A stretch of 39,414 bases of DNA, from NCBI GenBank assembly GCA_030057915.1, contig JASGUC010000060.1:1-39414 (forward strand). The letters run 5' to 3'. The position numbers were made by a program, and so were the translations under genes. Shown here piece after piece: positions 15,893 through 24,640 of this stretch. Source of the stretch: Pseudomonadota bacterium. GTDB taxonomy: Bacteria > Desulfobacterota > Syntrophia > Syntrophales > UBA8958. The notes under the pieces were generated by a model, which worked only from the letters and a program-made list of their open reading frames with translations, searched no databases and was not told the DNA's origin. Within the stretch, counting starts at the first letter, position 1, and every line of letters starts with the position of its first letter.

Positions 15893-17121
15893 GTGCGACC
15901 GCGAAACAACCGAAAGACAAGAAGGCGCTTCCCGAGGGCTGGCAGTGGGTGAAGTTGGAGGAGGTGTGTAGCTTCATTAATGGTGATGCTTATAAACAAT
16001 CTGATTGGGACGTCGAGGGGATTCCGATAATTCGCATCCAAAATCTAAACGACGAAAGCAAACCATTCAACTATTGGAAAGGATCGCTTGAAGACAGAGT
16101 CTGTATCAAGAATGGCGATCTCTTGCTTGCTTGGTCAGGAACACCAGGGACGTCTTTTGGTGCGCATATATGGAACAGAGGTGTTGCGGTCCTCAATCAG
16201 CATATATTCCTTGTTCATACAAGTAAGGACCTTGAAAAAAGCTATGCAAAATGGGCTATAAATGATGCCTTGGATGACCTCATTAAAGCGGCACATGGTG
16301 CTGTTGGACTTGCCCACGTTACAAGGAGGGAAGTTGAGGCTCTCTCTATCCCCCTCCCTCCTTTGCCGGAACAGCAACGCATGGCAGCGATCCTGAAAGA
16401 GCAGATGGCCGCCGTGGACAAGGCCCGGGCGGCGGCGCAGGAACGGCTGGAGGCGGTCAAAGCCCTGCCCGCGGCCTTTCTCCGCCAGGTCTTCCCGCAG
16501 CCGGGCCAGCCACTGCCTGTTGGCTGGCGATGGGTCAGGCTGGGGGAGGTTTGCGAATTGAATCCTCGTCGTCCAATGTTTCCGAGAAAAGACGCCGAAC
16601 CAACGTCTTTCATTCCAATGGAAGCCGTTAATAGCGCATCAGGAACAGTGGCCGACTTACGGACACGACCGTTTATTGAAGTAAAAAAAGGATATACCTA
16701 CTTTTCTGACGGTGATGTTCTCTTTGCCAAAATAACCCCTTGCATGCAGAATGGGAAACATGCAATCGCACAAGGTCTAATTGATGGTATTGGATTTGGC
16801 ACGACAGAATTTCATGTCCTCCGTCCAAGCGAAGGTATTAGTTCTGAATGGATACACTTTTTCGTCCGCCAACCCGCTTTTCTCCAGGAAGCAACAGAGC
16901 ATTTTACGGGGGCAGTGGGGCAACAACGACTGCCGCATGATTATCTTGCCAACCATATGATTCCCCTTCCTCCTTTGCCTGAACAACAGCGCATTGCCGC
17001 AATCCTGAATGAGCAGATGGCCGCCGTGGACAAGGCCCGCACGGCGGCGGAAGCGGAACTGGAAACAATCAACGCCCTGCCGGCGGCGCTCTTGCGCCGG
17101 GCGTTTAATGGGGAGCTGTGA
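15889..17121 (+). CDS. hsdS: Type I restriction-modification specificity subunit
   Basis: A 410-residue HsdS with two target recognition domains, each followed by the conserved helix region. The halves are clear repeats: PLPPLPEQQRMAAILKEQM near 160 and PLPPLPEQQRIAAILNEQM near 360, each followed by AAVDKAR. Each TRD (about 15-150 and 210-350) reads one half of a bipartite target. The TRD-coding DNA is visibly AT-richer than the helix-coding DNA around it, consistent with exchange of recognition domains. Start overlaps hsdR by 4 bp. Confidence 0.95.
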   Translation: MSATAKQPKDKKALPEGWQWVKLEEVCSFINGDAYKQSDWDVEGIPIIRIQNLNDESKPFNYWKGSLEDRVCIKNGDLLLAWSGTPGTSFGAHIWNRGVAVLNQHIFLVHTSKDLEKSYAKWAINDALDDLIKAAHGAVGLAHVTRREVEALSIPLPPLPEQQRMAAILKEQMAAVDKARAAAQERLEAVKALPAAFLRQVFPQPGQPLPVGWRWVRLGEVCELNPRRPMFPRKDAEPTSFIPMEAVNSASGTVADLRTRPFIEVKKGYTYFSDGDVLFAKITPCMQNGKHAIAQGLIDGIGFGTTEFHVLRPSEGISSEWIHFFVRQPAFLQEATEHFTGAVGQQRLPHDYLANHMIPLPPLPEQQRIAAILNEQMAAVDKARTAAEAELETINALPAALLRRAFNGEL

Positions 17122-17137
17122 AGGAGGGTTAGGCAAC

Positions 17138-18160
17138 ATGCAGCCTAAAACCACCGTGCGAAAGCAAAGACATAACGTACGTGAGGATATGTCGGCATAT
17201 AAAAACGGGGCGATCGTTCTCTATTGGACTGACGACGGCGGCATGAGTCTCGATGTCCGTCTGGAGAAGGAATCCCTCTGGCTGAATCTCAATCAGATCG
17301 CTACCCTTTTCGAACGGGACAAATCGGTTATTTCCCGGCACTTGCGCAATGTCTTCCAGGATGGGGAACTGGACCGGGGGGCAGTTGTTGCATTTTTTGC
17401 AACAACTGCGGCGGACGGAAAAACCTATCAAGTCGAGTATTTCAACCTCGATGCCATCCTTTCCGTTGGCTACCGCGTCAACTCGAAGCGCGGCACCCAG
17501 TTCCGCATCTGGGCGACCCGGGTGCTCAAGGATCACCTGGTCAAGGGCTATTCCGTCAACGCCAAGCGCCTGAAGGAACTCCATCAATCCTTGAAACTGA
17601 TCGGCCAGGTGCTTGATCGGTATGACGTAACATCGGACCAGACCCGGGCGCTCCTGCATGTAGTCACGGATTATGCCTCGGCCCTCGATCTGTTGGACGA
17701 TTACGATCATCAGCGGGTCACGGTCCCACACCTGGAGGCAGGGGAGGCCAGGGGCATCGCCCCTGGTGAGGCGCAAACCGTAATCGGGGAGTTGCGCCGC
17801 AAGTTCGGCGGCTCGGATCTCTTCGGCAGGGAGAAGGACCAGAGCCTGGCCGGATCGCTGGGGGCGGTGATGCAATCCTTCGGAGGCAAAGACCTCTATC
17901 CGAGCCGGGAGGAGAAGGCCGCCCATCTCCTCTATTTTCTCGTGAAGAACCACCCGTTCGTGGACGGAAACAAGCGGATCGCCGCCGCCCTGTTCCTCTG
18001 GTTCATGGAGAAGAACGGCATCCTCTATCGCGCCGATGGTTCCCGGCACATCGCCGACAATGCCCTGGTGGCCATGACGTTGATGATTGCGGAAAGCGAC
18101 CCGAAACAGAAGGACATCATGACGAAGATGGTCGTCAATCTGATTCAAGACGGGAAATAG
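17138..18160 (+). CDS. RhuM-Fic (death-on-curing type) fusion protein within the hsd operon
   Basis: A 340-residue protein starting at ATG 17138 (AGGAGG at 17122-17127). The N-terminal part (about 20-130) is the RhuM/virulence-protein domain: VRLEKESLWLNLNQIATLFE, then SVGYRVNSKRGTQFRIW, and DHLVKGYSVNAKRL. The C-terminal part (about 180-340) is a Fic/Doc domain with the active-site loop HPFVDGNKRIAA near residue 272. GNKR in place of the GNGR of AMPylating Fic proteins recalls Doc-type enzymes, so the reaction (AMP transfer or phosphorylation) cannot be fixed from sequence. It sits 16 bp after hsdS and 3 bp before hsdM, so it is part of the operon, perhaps as a modulator or addiction gene. 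A second in-frame ATG at 17190 is possible. Confidence 0.9.
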   Translation: MQPKTTVRKQRHNVREDMSAYKNGAIVLYWTDDGGMSLDVRLEKESLWLNLNQIATLFERDKSVISRHLRNVFQDGELDRGAVVAFFATTAADGKTYQVEYFNLDAILSVGYRVNSKRGTQFRIWATRVLKDHLVKGYSVNAKRLKELHQSLKLIGQVLDRYDVTSDQTRALLHVVTDYASALDLLDDYDHQRVTVPHLEAGEARGIAPGEAQTVIGELRRKFGGSDLFGREKDQSLAGSLGAVMQSFGGKDLYPSREEKAAHLLYFLVKNHPFVDGNKRIAAALFLWFMEKNGILYRADGSRHIADNALVAMTLMIAESDPKQKDIMTKMVVNLIQDGK

Positions 18161-18163
18161 CGC

Positions 18164-19924
18164 ATGGCGAAAGGACGAAAAAGGAAGAACAGCGTAAACG
18201 GCAAGCGCCTGACCACCCCGCAGTCGGTGGATCAGGCCGTCAAGAGCATCTGCGACATCATGCGGCGGGGCAACTGCGCCGGGGCGATGCAGTATGTGCC
18301 GGAACTGACCTGGATTCTCTTCCTCCGCATACTGGACGAGAAGGAGCACCGTGAAGAGCAGGAATCCGAAGCCCTGGGCGTGCCATTCCGTCCTTCTCTG
18401 GTGGCTCCGTTCCGCTGGCGGGATTGGGCAGCGCCCCCGGAAACCCTGCCGGAGGGGCAGACGAACAAGCGCGTTGAGCTGCAGAATGCTCCGCAGAACG
18501 CCTTTTTCAACTTTGTCAACATGGAGCTGCTGCCGCACCTGAAGGGGCTGAAGAACCTGTCCGACGCCTCGCCGCGCCAGAAGGTCATCAGCGAGATCAT
18601 GACGGGCGTCGAGCGTGTGCGCATCGATACGGAACGGAATTTTCTCGATGTGCTGGACAAGGTGGACCAGCTCTCCACCGAAGCCGTGGACCCGACGCAC
18701 GTCTTCACGCTGTCGCAGGTCTATGAGGGGCTGCTGCTGAAGATGGGCGAGAAGGGAAACGACGGCGGGCAGTTCTTCACGCCGCGTCAGGTCATCAAGG
18801 CCATGGTCCAGGTGATCGATCCGAAGGTGGATGAAACGGTCTATGACCCCGGCTGCGGCACCGGCGGCTTTCTGGCCCAGAGTTTCGAGCACATCGCCGC
18901 CGCATTGGGCAGCGACGCCTCGGCGGAGCAGTTGGAAACCCTCAAGCAGCGGACCTTCTGGGGGCGCGAAAAGGAAAACCTGATCTATCCCATCGGCCTG
19001 GCGAACCTGGTGCTGCACGGCATCGACAAGCCGAATCTCTGGCACGGCAACACGCTGACCGGACAGGAAATCTACGGCGGGCTGTTCGACGGCGCTCCGC
19101 ACAGCTTCGATGTCGTCCTGACCAATCCGCCCTTCGGCGGCAAGGAAGGCAAGGAGGCCCAGACCGGCTTTGACTACAAGACGAGCGCCACGCAGGTGCT
19201 GTTCCTTCAGCATGTCATCCGGTCCCTGCGCGACGGCGGGCGGTGCGGCATCGTGCTGGATGAGGGGTTGCTGTTCCGCACCAACGAGGACGCCTTTGTC
19301 AAGACCAAGCGTAAGCTGCTGGACGACTGCGACCTGTGGTGCGTGGTGAGCCTTCCGGGCGGGGTGTTCACGGCAGCAGGGGCCGGCGTCAAGACGAATC
19401 TGCTGTTTTTCACGAAGGGCCGGCCAACCCGGAAGATCTGGTACTATGACCTGACGGATGTCAAGGTGCGCAAGAAAACGCCGCTGACATTGCGGCATTT
19501 CGACGATTTTCTGCGGCTGCTGCCCACACGGGCCGACAGCGGCCTGTCCTGGACCGTGGACATGGACGCCCGCAAGCAGGCGGCTGCCGAAAAAGTGCGT
19601 CCCTTGAAGGAACAATCCACCGCCACGGGGCAGCAAGCCGCCCAGTGGTCACAGCGCGTCGTCGAACTCAAGAAGGCCAAACCCCGCGATCATCGGGCTA
19701 TTGAAGAGGCCGAGGCCAGAGTCAAAGAACTGACGCGGGAAGCGAGGGAGTTTGTCGCCACGGCCAAGGAGATCGAGGACGCCGTCTACGACCTCAAGGC
19801 CGTCAATCCACACCGAAAGCCCGAGGTGGATGAGCGCACGCCGGAAGAACTGATAGCGATTATCGAGACCAAGGGGCGCGAAGTGGCGGAGGCACTGGCC
19901 GCCTTGCGAAATATCGGCACCTAA
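18164..19924 (+). CDS. hsdM: Type I restriction-modification DNA methyltransferase
   Basis: A 586-residue N6-adenine methyltransferase forming the M2S modification complex with HsdS. Seen: N-terminal helical HsdM_N domain (about 20-160), FTPRQVIKAMVQ, motif I (YDPGCGTGGFL) near 229 binding S-adenosylmethionine, and the catalytic NPPF (motif IV, LTNPPFGG) near 320. A long charged coiled-coil tail (about 480-586) should contact HsdS. It begins 3 bp after the fic gene stop. Frame and motifs are intact. A long open frame on the opposite strand here is a composition artefact. Confidence 0.95.
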   Translation: MAKGRKRKNSVNGKRLTTPQSVDQAVKSICDIMRRGNCAGAMQYVPELTWILFLRILDEKEHREEQESEALGVPFRPSLVAPFRWRDWAAPPETLPEGQTNKRVELQNAPQNAFFNFVNMELLPHLKGLKNLSDASPRQKVISEIMTGVERVRIDTERNFLDVLDKVDQLSTEAVDPTHVFTLSQVYEGLLLKMGEKGNDGGQFFTPRQVIKAMVQVIDPKVDETVYDPGCGTGGFLAQSFEHIAAALGSDASAEQLETLKQRTFWGREKENLIYPIGLANLVLHGIDKPNLWHGNTLTGQEIYGGLFDGAPHSFDVVLTNPPFGGKEGKEAQTGFDYKTSATQVLFLQHVIRSLRDGGRCGIVLDEGLLFRTNEDAFVKTKRKLLDDCDLWCVVSLPGGVFTAAGAGVKTNLLFFTKGRPTRKIWYYDLTDVKVRKKTPLTLRHFDDFLRLLPTRADSGLSWTVDMDARKQAAAEKVRPLKEQSTATGQQAAQWSQRVVELKKAKPRDHRAIEEAEARVKELTREAREFVATAKEIEDAVYDLKAVNPHRKPEVDERTPEELIAIIETKGREVAEALAALRNIGT

Positions 19925-20180
19925 TAATTTCAATTGGTAACAGGTAGCAAAAGGGCCAAAATGGGACTTTTCACGAGACCATCATCAATAGTGGGATTGA
20001 TTGACACTTTTTTATACTTACAGAAAAAGAAGAGCTAAATAACTAATCTGTCTGCATTAATTAGCTTGACAAATTGGTGGCCTTAGACGTATGGTTTTTC
20101 CCAAAGTCGTGCGCAAGATAGCATTGCGCTGCTTTGCGAACGCGGTTTGAATATGACTTCATTGAGAGGGGGATGGTTAT
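19925..20180. other. Intergenic spacer between hsd operon and secreted-protein operon
   Basis: AT-rich relative to hsdM. No clear terminator follows hsdM. It includes a second TTGACA near 20,000 without a good -10, and the promoter at 20066-20095. Confidence 0.5.
20066..20095 (+). promoter_or_regulatory. Predicted sigma-70 promoter for the three-gene secreted operon
   Basis: TTGACA at 20066-20071 and TATGGT at 20090-20095 with an 18-bp spacer, about 85 bp before the first start codon. Confidence 0.5.
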
Positions 20181-21500
20181 ATGTCAAAACGGGTTTTGTG
20201 CTTTTTCTTAATTTTTTCAATGCCGCTATGTTTTCTGTTTCCTTGCGCGCTTTATGCGCAAGACAAAGTTATTGTGGGTTTTGGCGGTTTATGGACTGCC
20301 GGACCGGAAACGAACTATCCTATTTATTCCCGCATCAAAAAAAAGCATCCGGGCAAAATGGCCGGGGCCGTAACCAGCGCTGTCGAAAAGATTGCAGAAG
20401 ATCTGCCTTTTAAAATTCTTATTGCCAGCGATGCGGAAGAGATGAAAAAAAATATTGATTATCCTTATTCTCTTGCCGTAGCCATTACCAGAGACGATGT
20501 TGTCCGTGAACGTTTTTCCACCCCGGCTGCGGAAATCAACAAAACCATCGTCAACGCCGGAATGGTTGTGATGCTCTATCAAACAGCTCCGGACCCAAAC
20601 AATCCCCTGGAACAACGAAACACCATTCTATTTTCCCTGCCTCTTGTCGGTTATCATCAGCAGTTGGATGGAAACAAACGACTGACGGAAGATGAAGTTG
20701 ACGATTTATTCATTAAAACTGTAGCAAAAACATTTGAAACGCATCTAACCAAAAGACTCAAAGGGATTCGCCTGGACAAGATTCAGGGCAAGGTTGTTAC
20801 CATTCACGACAACGGCGTTGTTGTCAATTTTGGGGCCCTTCAAGGTATGGAAACGGGCAACAAAGTCGATTTTTTTGACGCCACAGGCAAGAAAATCGGC
20901 CGAGGCACAGTAACCAAGATTCAAAAAGGGGAATGCGAGGTTAAACCCGACGGTAAATTCAGCCTGTCCAAAGGGTGTAGCGCAACCGGTCATATCTGCA
21001 AAGGAATGTCGGAAGACACTTATCAGGTTGCCACTTTCAAAATATCATCAAAAAAAGCCGCCGCCCTGTTTGATGAAAAAATTTTAGGACAACAGGTAGC
21101 GCAATGGTTTTCGGATTTTCTGGTGGAGCGCGCTGGAAAGGCGGTATTGCCATCAAAATTGAACGGCGAATGGGTTACAGAGGCGACTGGCGAATCATTT
21201 AGCATATTTGTCAAAGACGGCCAGGCGCACCGTTTCGAAATTCCCTCCCCAAGGTATCCCATCCATCTTAACCTCACCGGTCTCAACTGTAAAATATTAG
21301 AAGGAAACAATGTCAACGAAATCTGGGGATACAAGGCCTGGTTGCAAGTGGACATTCCCGATAAAACATTTTCAAAGAAATTTGATGAGTTATCAACAAA
21401 AAATCTGGTGCCGGGGATACAGCAACATATGGAAAAGGATGAGTTTTTTGACCTGATCCATCAGTTGACCGCCAAGGCCGCCATGGAGAAAAGTCTATGA
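20181..21500 (+). CDS. Exported protein with TolB-N/FlgT-middle-like and FlgT-C (SH3-like) domains
   Basis: A 439-residue protein with a clear signal peptide (LCFFLIFSMPLCFLFPCALY, cleavage near ALYA-QD). Residues about 25-195 look like the TolB-N/FlgT-middle type (KMAGAVTSAVEKIAEDLPF, followed by the LPLVG strand). Residues about 200-275 (GKVVTIHDNGVVVNFGALQG, METGNKVDFFD, IGRGTVTKIQ) match the C-terminal SH3-like domain of FlgT, which in Vibrio forms the outer flagellar H-ring. The last 160 residues are unassigned. GAGAGGGGG lies before the ATG. It overlaps the next gene by ATGA. No flagellar genes are in the window, so the role is probably an outer-membrane or periplasmic assembly other than the flagellum. 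Domain calls are by resemblance only. Confidence 0.7.
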   Translation: MSKRVLCFFLIFSMPLCFLFPCALYAQDKVIVGFGGLWTAGPETNYPIYSRIKKKHPGKMAGAVTSAVEKIAEDLPFKILIASDAEEMKKNIDYPYSLAVAITRDDVVRERFSTPAAEINKTIVNAGMVVMLYQTAPDPNNPLEQRNTILFSLPLVGYHQQLDGNKRLTEDEVDDLFIKTVAKTFETHLTKRLKGIRLDKIQGKVVTIHDNGVVVNFGALQGMETGNKVDFFDATGKKIGRGTVTKIQKGECEVKPDGKFSLSKGCSATGHICKGMSEDTYQVATFKISSKKAAALFDEKILGQQVAQWFSDFLVERAGKAVLPSKLNGEWVTEATGESFSIFVKDGQAHRFEIPSPRYPIHLNLTGLNCKILEGNNVNEIWGYKAWLQVDIPDKTFSKKFDELSTKNLVPGIQQHMEKDEFFDLIHQLTAKAAMEKSL

Positions 21501-23188
21501 AGATACGTAAAAAGTTCGGGTTGTTTGTTTTATCATTGTTATTAGCCGCCTTGCTGTTACCGGATGTGTCCTGGTCACAGGAATACAGGGAAATTACCGT
21601 ATCCGGAACTGCGAATATTGCCGCCGGCGATGAAGAAGCGGCAAAAAAGCTGGCCGTTCGCGACGCTTTGCGCACGGCTGTAGAAATGGGTGTGGGCGTT
21701 GTCATCCAGAGCAGTACGGATGTCAAGGACTTTGAGGTCATCAAGGATGAAATCAAATCCAATGCCGAAGGGTATGTGAAGGAATATGACATTATAAAAG
21801 AAGGCGCCCGAAGCGGCCGCTATAATGTTACGCTGCGCGCCAAAGTCATGACGGAAAAAATTAACGAAGCGTTTAAAAAAAGATTGAGTAAAGCTTCCCA
21901 GGCTCTGGAAAATCCCTCGATTACGTTTGTTCTGACAACTTGGAAAAAAATCGCTGAAAAGGGCGGGTTTGAATCAAAGACCGAACAGATTGATGTCTCC
22001 ACAAAGCGGCGCGATCAGGCGACAATAGATGGCGGCATTGACGAAAAAGCCAGCGCTGCCGTCCGGTATTCCGCCGACAGTCGTAAGAAATCTTCGGAAA
22101 GCATTGATGTCGGCGTTCAGGAACAGGCGAATGTTGATTATAAAGTATCGGCAAAAGAAAGAGGCAAGGCGTCCGCCCGCGCCGCCATGCGTGGCAGGGC
22201 CACCGACGATTCCGCCGAAGTAAGCGGCGAAGTTGAGGCCAGCCGCCGCTACGATGGTCAGGCCAGCGCCGGCTACAAGGGTTCTTATGCCGGAAAGGGA
22301 CGCGCCGCCTACGAAGGCTCTTCTTCCCAATCCGGCGAAGCCGGCGTCTCACAATCCGGCAGCTACAAAGTCAAAGGCGCCATTGATACTTCTCGGGCGT
22401 CCGATGCCTCGATGAAGGTAACAAAATACAGCTCGTCAGCAATGAGATTGAGCGAGACGGAATGGAAGAAATACCCCGACATGACCGTCATTGATTCTTT
22501 CAATCAGGAATTTAAGGAGAAGGGTTTCGAACTAAAGGCTACCGATGAAGCCACTCGCATCGCCATGGCAGAATCGCTATCCAGCGCAGCAATTGATGTG
22601 TTTGATCGTGAACAGGTCAGAAAGAAAGCAGAAAAGGAGGGCGCTAATTTTGTCGCCCGGGGCGAGGTGCAGATTATTGATTACCGCATATCGGAGAGCA
22701 CCGGCAGGCCGGTTGTGACGTCAAAAGTGGGAGTTCAGATTGTCGACGTAAATTCCGGGGATATTGTCAGTTCTTATTCAAATACAACCAGCGCGACAAA
22801 TCCCAGCCGGGAAGAGGCCGAAGCCCAGGCCATCAAGAAAATTGCTGTCCTGGCTGCGCGTACCTTGGCCGGCCAGACACTGGAAACATGGGAGAAGCGC
22901 GCTTCGGCAGGGCAATTTTATACTATCGAAGTGCGCAATATCACCAATGCGCGCAAGCAGCAGCGGCCCTTGCTCAAAACGATCAAATCCGTGGCGACCA
23001 TCAGACAGCACACCAATCCGGCCAATAATGTCCTTCTTGTTGAAGTTTCGTTTAAAGGAAACAAAGACAAACTTGGCGATGTCATTCTTGATAAACTAGA
23101 AAATGACAGAACCCCGGGCTTTTCGAGCGATGAATTTGACGGCCCCAAAATTGATGGCGGCAAAATAGTCTTTACCTTTACAAAATAA
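21497..23188 (+). CDS. Exported protein with FlgT-N/LPP20-like domain and a long repetitive region
   Basis: A 563-residue protein with signal peptide (FGLFVLSLLLAALLLPDVSW, cleavage near SWSQ). Residues about 30-120 (ITVSGTANIAAGDEEAAKKL, AVRDALRTAVEMGVG, DVKDFEVIKDEIKSNAEGYV) fit the FlgT N-terminal/LPP20 fold. Residues about 165-300 are low-complexity, rich in Ser, Ala, Gly and Arg with Tyr every 7-10 residues (GYKGSYAGKGRAAYEG), an arrangement suited to stacked beta strands. Residues about 330-460 look like a second folded domain of CsgG/LPP20 type (FEKGFEL-like motif, VARGEVQIIDYRI, KVGVQIVDVNSGDIV). It is translationally coupled to the preceding gene. Possible roles are a surface fibre or outer-membrane ring component; no homologue is recognised as a whole. 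Confidence 0.7.
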   Translation: MKIRKKFGLFVLSLLLAALLLPDVSWSQEYREITVSGTANIAAGDEEAAKKLAVRDALRTAVEMGVGVVIQSSTDVKDFEVIKDEIKSNAEGYVKEYDIIKEGARSGRYNVTLRAKVMTEKINEAFKKRLSKASQALENPSITFVLTTWKKIAEKGGFESKTEQIDVSTKRRDQATIDGGIDEKASAAVRYSADSRKKSSESIDVGVQEQANVDYKVSAKERGKASARAAMRGRATDDSAEVSGEVEASRRYDGQASAGYKGSYAGKGRAAYEGSSSQSGEAGVSQSGSYKVKGAIDTSRASDASMKVTKYSSSAMRLSETEWKKYPDMTVIDSFNQEFKEKGFELKATDEATRIAMAESLSSAAIDVFDREQVRKKAEKEGANFVARGEVQIIDYRISESTGRPVVTSKVGVQIVDVNSGDIVSSYSNTTSATNPSREEAEAQAIKKIAVLAARTLAGQTLETWEKRASAGQFYTIEVRNITNARKQQRPLLKTIKSVATIRQHTNPANNVLLVEVSFKGNKDKLGDVILDKLENDRTPGFSSDEFDGPKIDGGKIVFTFTK

Positions 23189-23234
23189 AACTAATTGGCA
23201 AAAAGCCAAAATAAATTCAGGAGGTTGTTTAATT

Positions 23235-23915
23235 ATGAAGAAGATGCGAGTTGTAGGGTTTGTGGTTTTAACGGTTTTTTTGCTGGCGGCATCGGCGTCG
23301 GCGTTCAGTCCATTTGGCGCAAAAAAGGATGAAGGTAAAAAAGTGGATGTTGATGGTTTGTCGAAACGCTCTGTGGTAATCATCAACAATGTGCAGGCGG
23401 CTACCATCTCCTTTCTCGAAGGAATCGTTCTGGTTCAGGAAGCCGTGGGTCAGGAAACTGCGGCAGAACAATTAAAACAAACGATAGCCAATGCCAAGGA
23501 AAAGAAAGGTGATCAAAATGCAACAAAAGCTTTGGTGAGCGAATCCAACAAAGCCTTGGCGTCTTTAAAAGACATCGACCTTGCTGCTAAAATGAACAAA
23601 GAAAAAGCAAAAGAGAGCCTTGGGAATTCGATTCTGAAAGTGGGTGTTGGTGTTATACTGGATGGCATTGCCGCAAAAAATGCTTCTGAGCTTCTGACTG
23701 AGTCACAGGCCGCACTCAAACAAGTCTCCTTTACGTCAGCAGGCAAAGTAAAAGATGTTATTGGCGTTGCTAAATTTGTCGCTCAGGAAATTCCGCCGCA
23801 GGCCAATAGTATGCAACAATTTAGCGCCAAATTGATAGCATACGCCAAAACCAACGGCTTCACTTACCCCTCACCCGAAGCAGTGAAGAAAACCGCTAAA
23901 TGGGATGAGAATTAA
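23235..23915 (+). CDS. Exported all-helical protein of unknown function
   Basis: A 226-residue protein with a signal peptide (VVGFVVLTVFLLAASASAF) and a strong AGGAGG at 23219-23224. The mature part is predicted mostly helical and rich in Ala, Lys and Glu (VQAATISFLEGIVLVQEAVG, then QLKQTIANAKEKKGDQNA), without Cys. The gap of 46 bp after the previous gene and the same direction suggest the same operon. I do not recognise a family. Given its partners it could be a periplasmic chaperone or subunit of the assembly made by the two larger proteins. Confidence 0.7.
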   Translation: MKKMRVVGFVVLTVFLLAASASAFSPFGAKKDEGKKVDVDGLSKRSVVIINNVQAATISFLEGIVLVQEAVGQETAAEQLKQTIANAKEKKGDQNATKALVSESNKALASLKDIDLAAKMNKEKAKESLGNSILKVGVGVILDGIAAKNASELLTESQAALKQVSFTSAGKVKDVIGVAKFVAQEIPPQANSMQQFSAKLIAYAKTNGFTYPSPEAVKKTAKWDEN

Positions 23916-23956
23916 TTTATCTGCTTTGTAAGTTGGCGGGCTGCAATAACATCAGA

Positions 23957-23994
23957 ATGCCGCTCCCATTGTTTGACTTTGATGGGAGCGGCAT
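23957..23994. terminator. Strong inverted repeat after the secreted operon
   Basis: ATGCCGCTCCCAT and ATGGGAGCGGCAT form a perfect 13-bp stem with a 12-nt loop, 42 bp after the third gene's stop. There is no T run after it, so it may end transcription by another mechanism or protect the 3' end. Confidence 0.5.
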
Positions 23995-24020
23995 GCAATC
24001 CAGATAGGCGCAGACGCAGG

Positions 24021-24157
24021 GAAGGATGTCGCGCCCGGTACGGAGACGGAAATGGTTCAATCATGATCGAGCCCGATGGGAGGAATTCAAGAGCCGCTAT
24101 TTTTCCGAACTTGAGGAAAAACCAGAAAGGGAATACTTGCTCAATAGGAGGGAATAG
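24021..24157 (+). pseudogene. DUF488-family protein remnant, frameshifted
   Basis: Two frames give adjacent parts of the same DUF488 protein: DVAPGTE in one frame (from 24025), then in the next frame RRKWFNHDRARWEEFKSRYF, SELEEKPEREYLLNRRE and TAG at 24155. Family members read APSTELRKWFxHDPxRWEEF, so a one-base shift near 24045 broke the gene. The N-terminal half and the final strands are absent. DUF488 function is unknown. Confidence 0.7.
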
Positions 24158-24194
24158 GAGACGACCGTGACCAGGCTGAAACGCCTCCCCGCGG

Positions 24195-24270
24195 CGAACC
24201 TATGCCGGCGCGCCGGCATAGGTAAAGTACCTGAAATCATAGGTGGAATCGACGACGTTCAAAAAGTTTT
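24195..24270. repeat. Palindrome-containing repeat, copy 2 of 3
   Basis: Same 24-bp palindrome at 24199-24222, followed by TAAAGTACCTGAAATCATAG and GTGGAATCGACGACGTTC, AAAAAGTTTT. It lies after the DUF488 remnant and before the repeat at 24,468. Similarity to the other copies ends at about 24,270. Confidence 0.85.
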
Positions 24271-24467
24271 GCCTCCGGAAATCAGCCCCTATTTCCCCCT
24301 GCGGCGCCAACTGGAAATGGCGCCGCAATCACCCTGAAACCCATAACCCGTCAATGGATAAGTGCGCCTCCTCAGCAACTTCCCCCAACCACGGGGGCAT
24401 CTACAACCGATGAAAAAGGGGGACAATCTCACCGATGCTAACATATAGGAAAGTCATTTTCTCATAT
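24271..24467. other. Intergenic region with a promoter-like signal
   Basis: No gene seen. On the minus strand, TTGATA directly abuts the repeat at 24,468, with TATATG 17 bp further on. GGCGCCA (about 24304) and TGGCGCC (about 24318) can pair as a small hairpin. Confidence 0.35.
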
Positions 24468-24548
24468 CAAGGGGATTTCCCAGCGGAAGTCAGGGGTTGG
24501 TGACGTGGTTGGGCAGTGTATGTTGATTGTCGGCGGTCTTTTTTGAGC
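24468..24548. repeat. Repeat family E, copy 1
   Basis: AAGGGGATTTCCCAGCGG, then AAGTCAGGGGTTGGTGACGT, GGTTGGGCAGTGT, ending in CGGCGGTCTTTTTTGAGCC. Copies at 27183-27263 and 34175-34348 share the order GGGATTTYCC, CAGGGGTTGG, GATGTGG and GGGCMGTGTG. Confidence 0.8.
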
Positions 24549-24640
24549 CTTCGGTCCTCATCCGGTTTCCGCGCCTACGGATGGAAAGGAGAGCGAATAA
24601 ATGGGCAGCAGGCGGTGCCAGCACGCATGCCGTCTGCTTT

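Noticed and set aside
17129..19636. 835-codon minus-strand frame opposite fic and hsdM
   Set aside because: The sense strand encodes intact, motif-bearing Fic and HsdM proteins. The antisense product is rich in Leu, Arg and Gln as expected for an antisense shadow.
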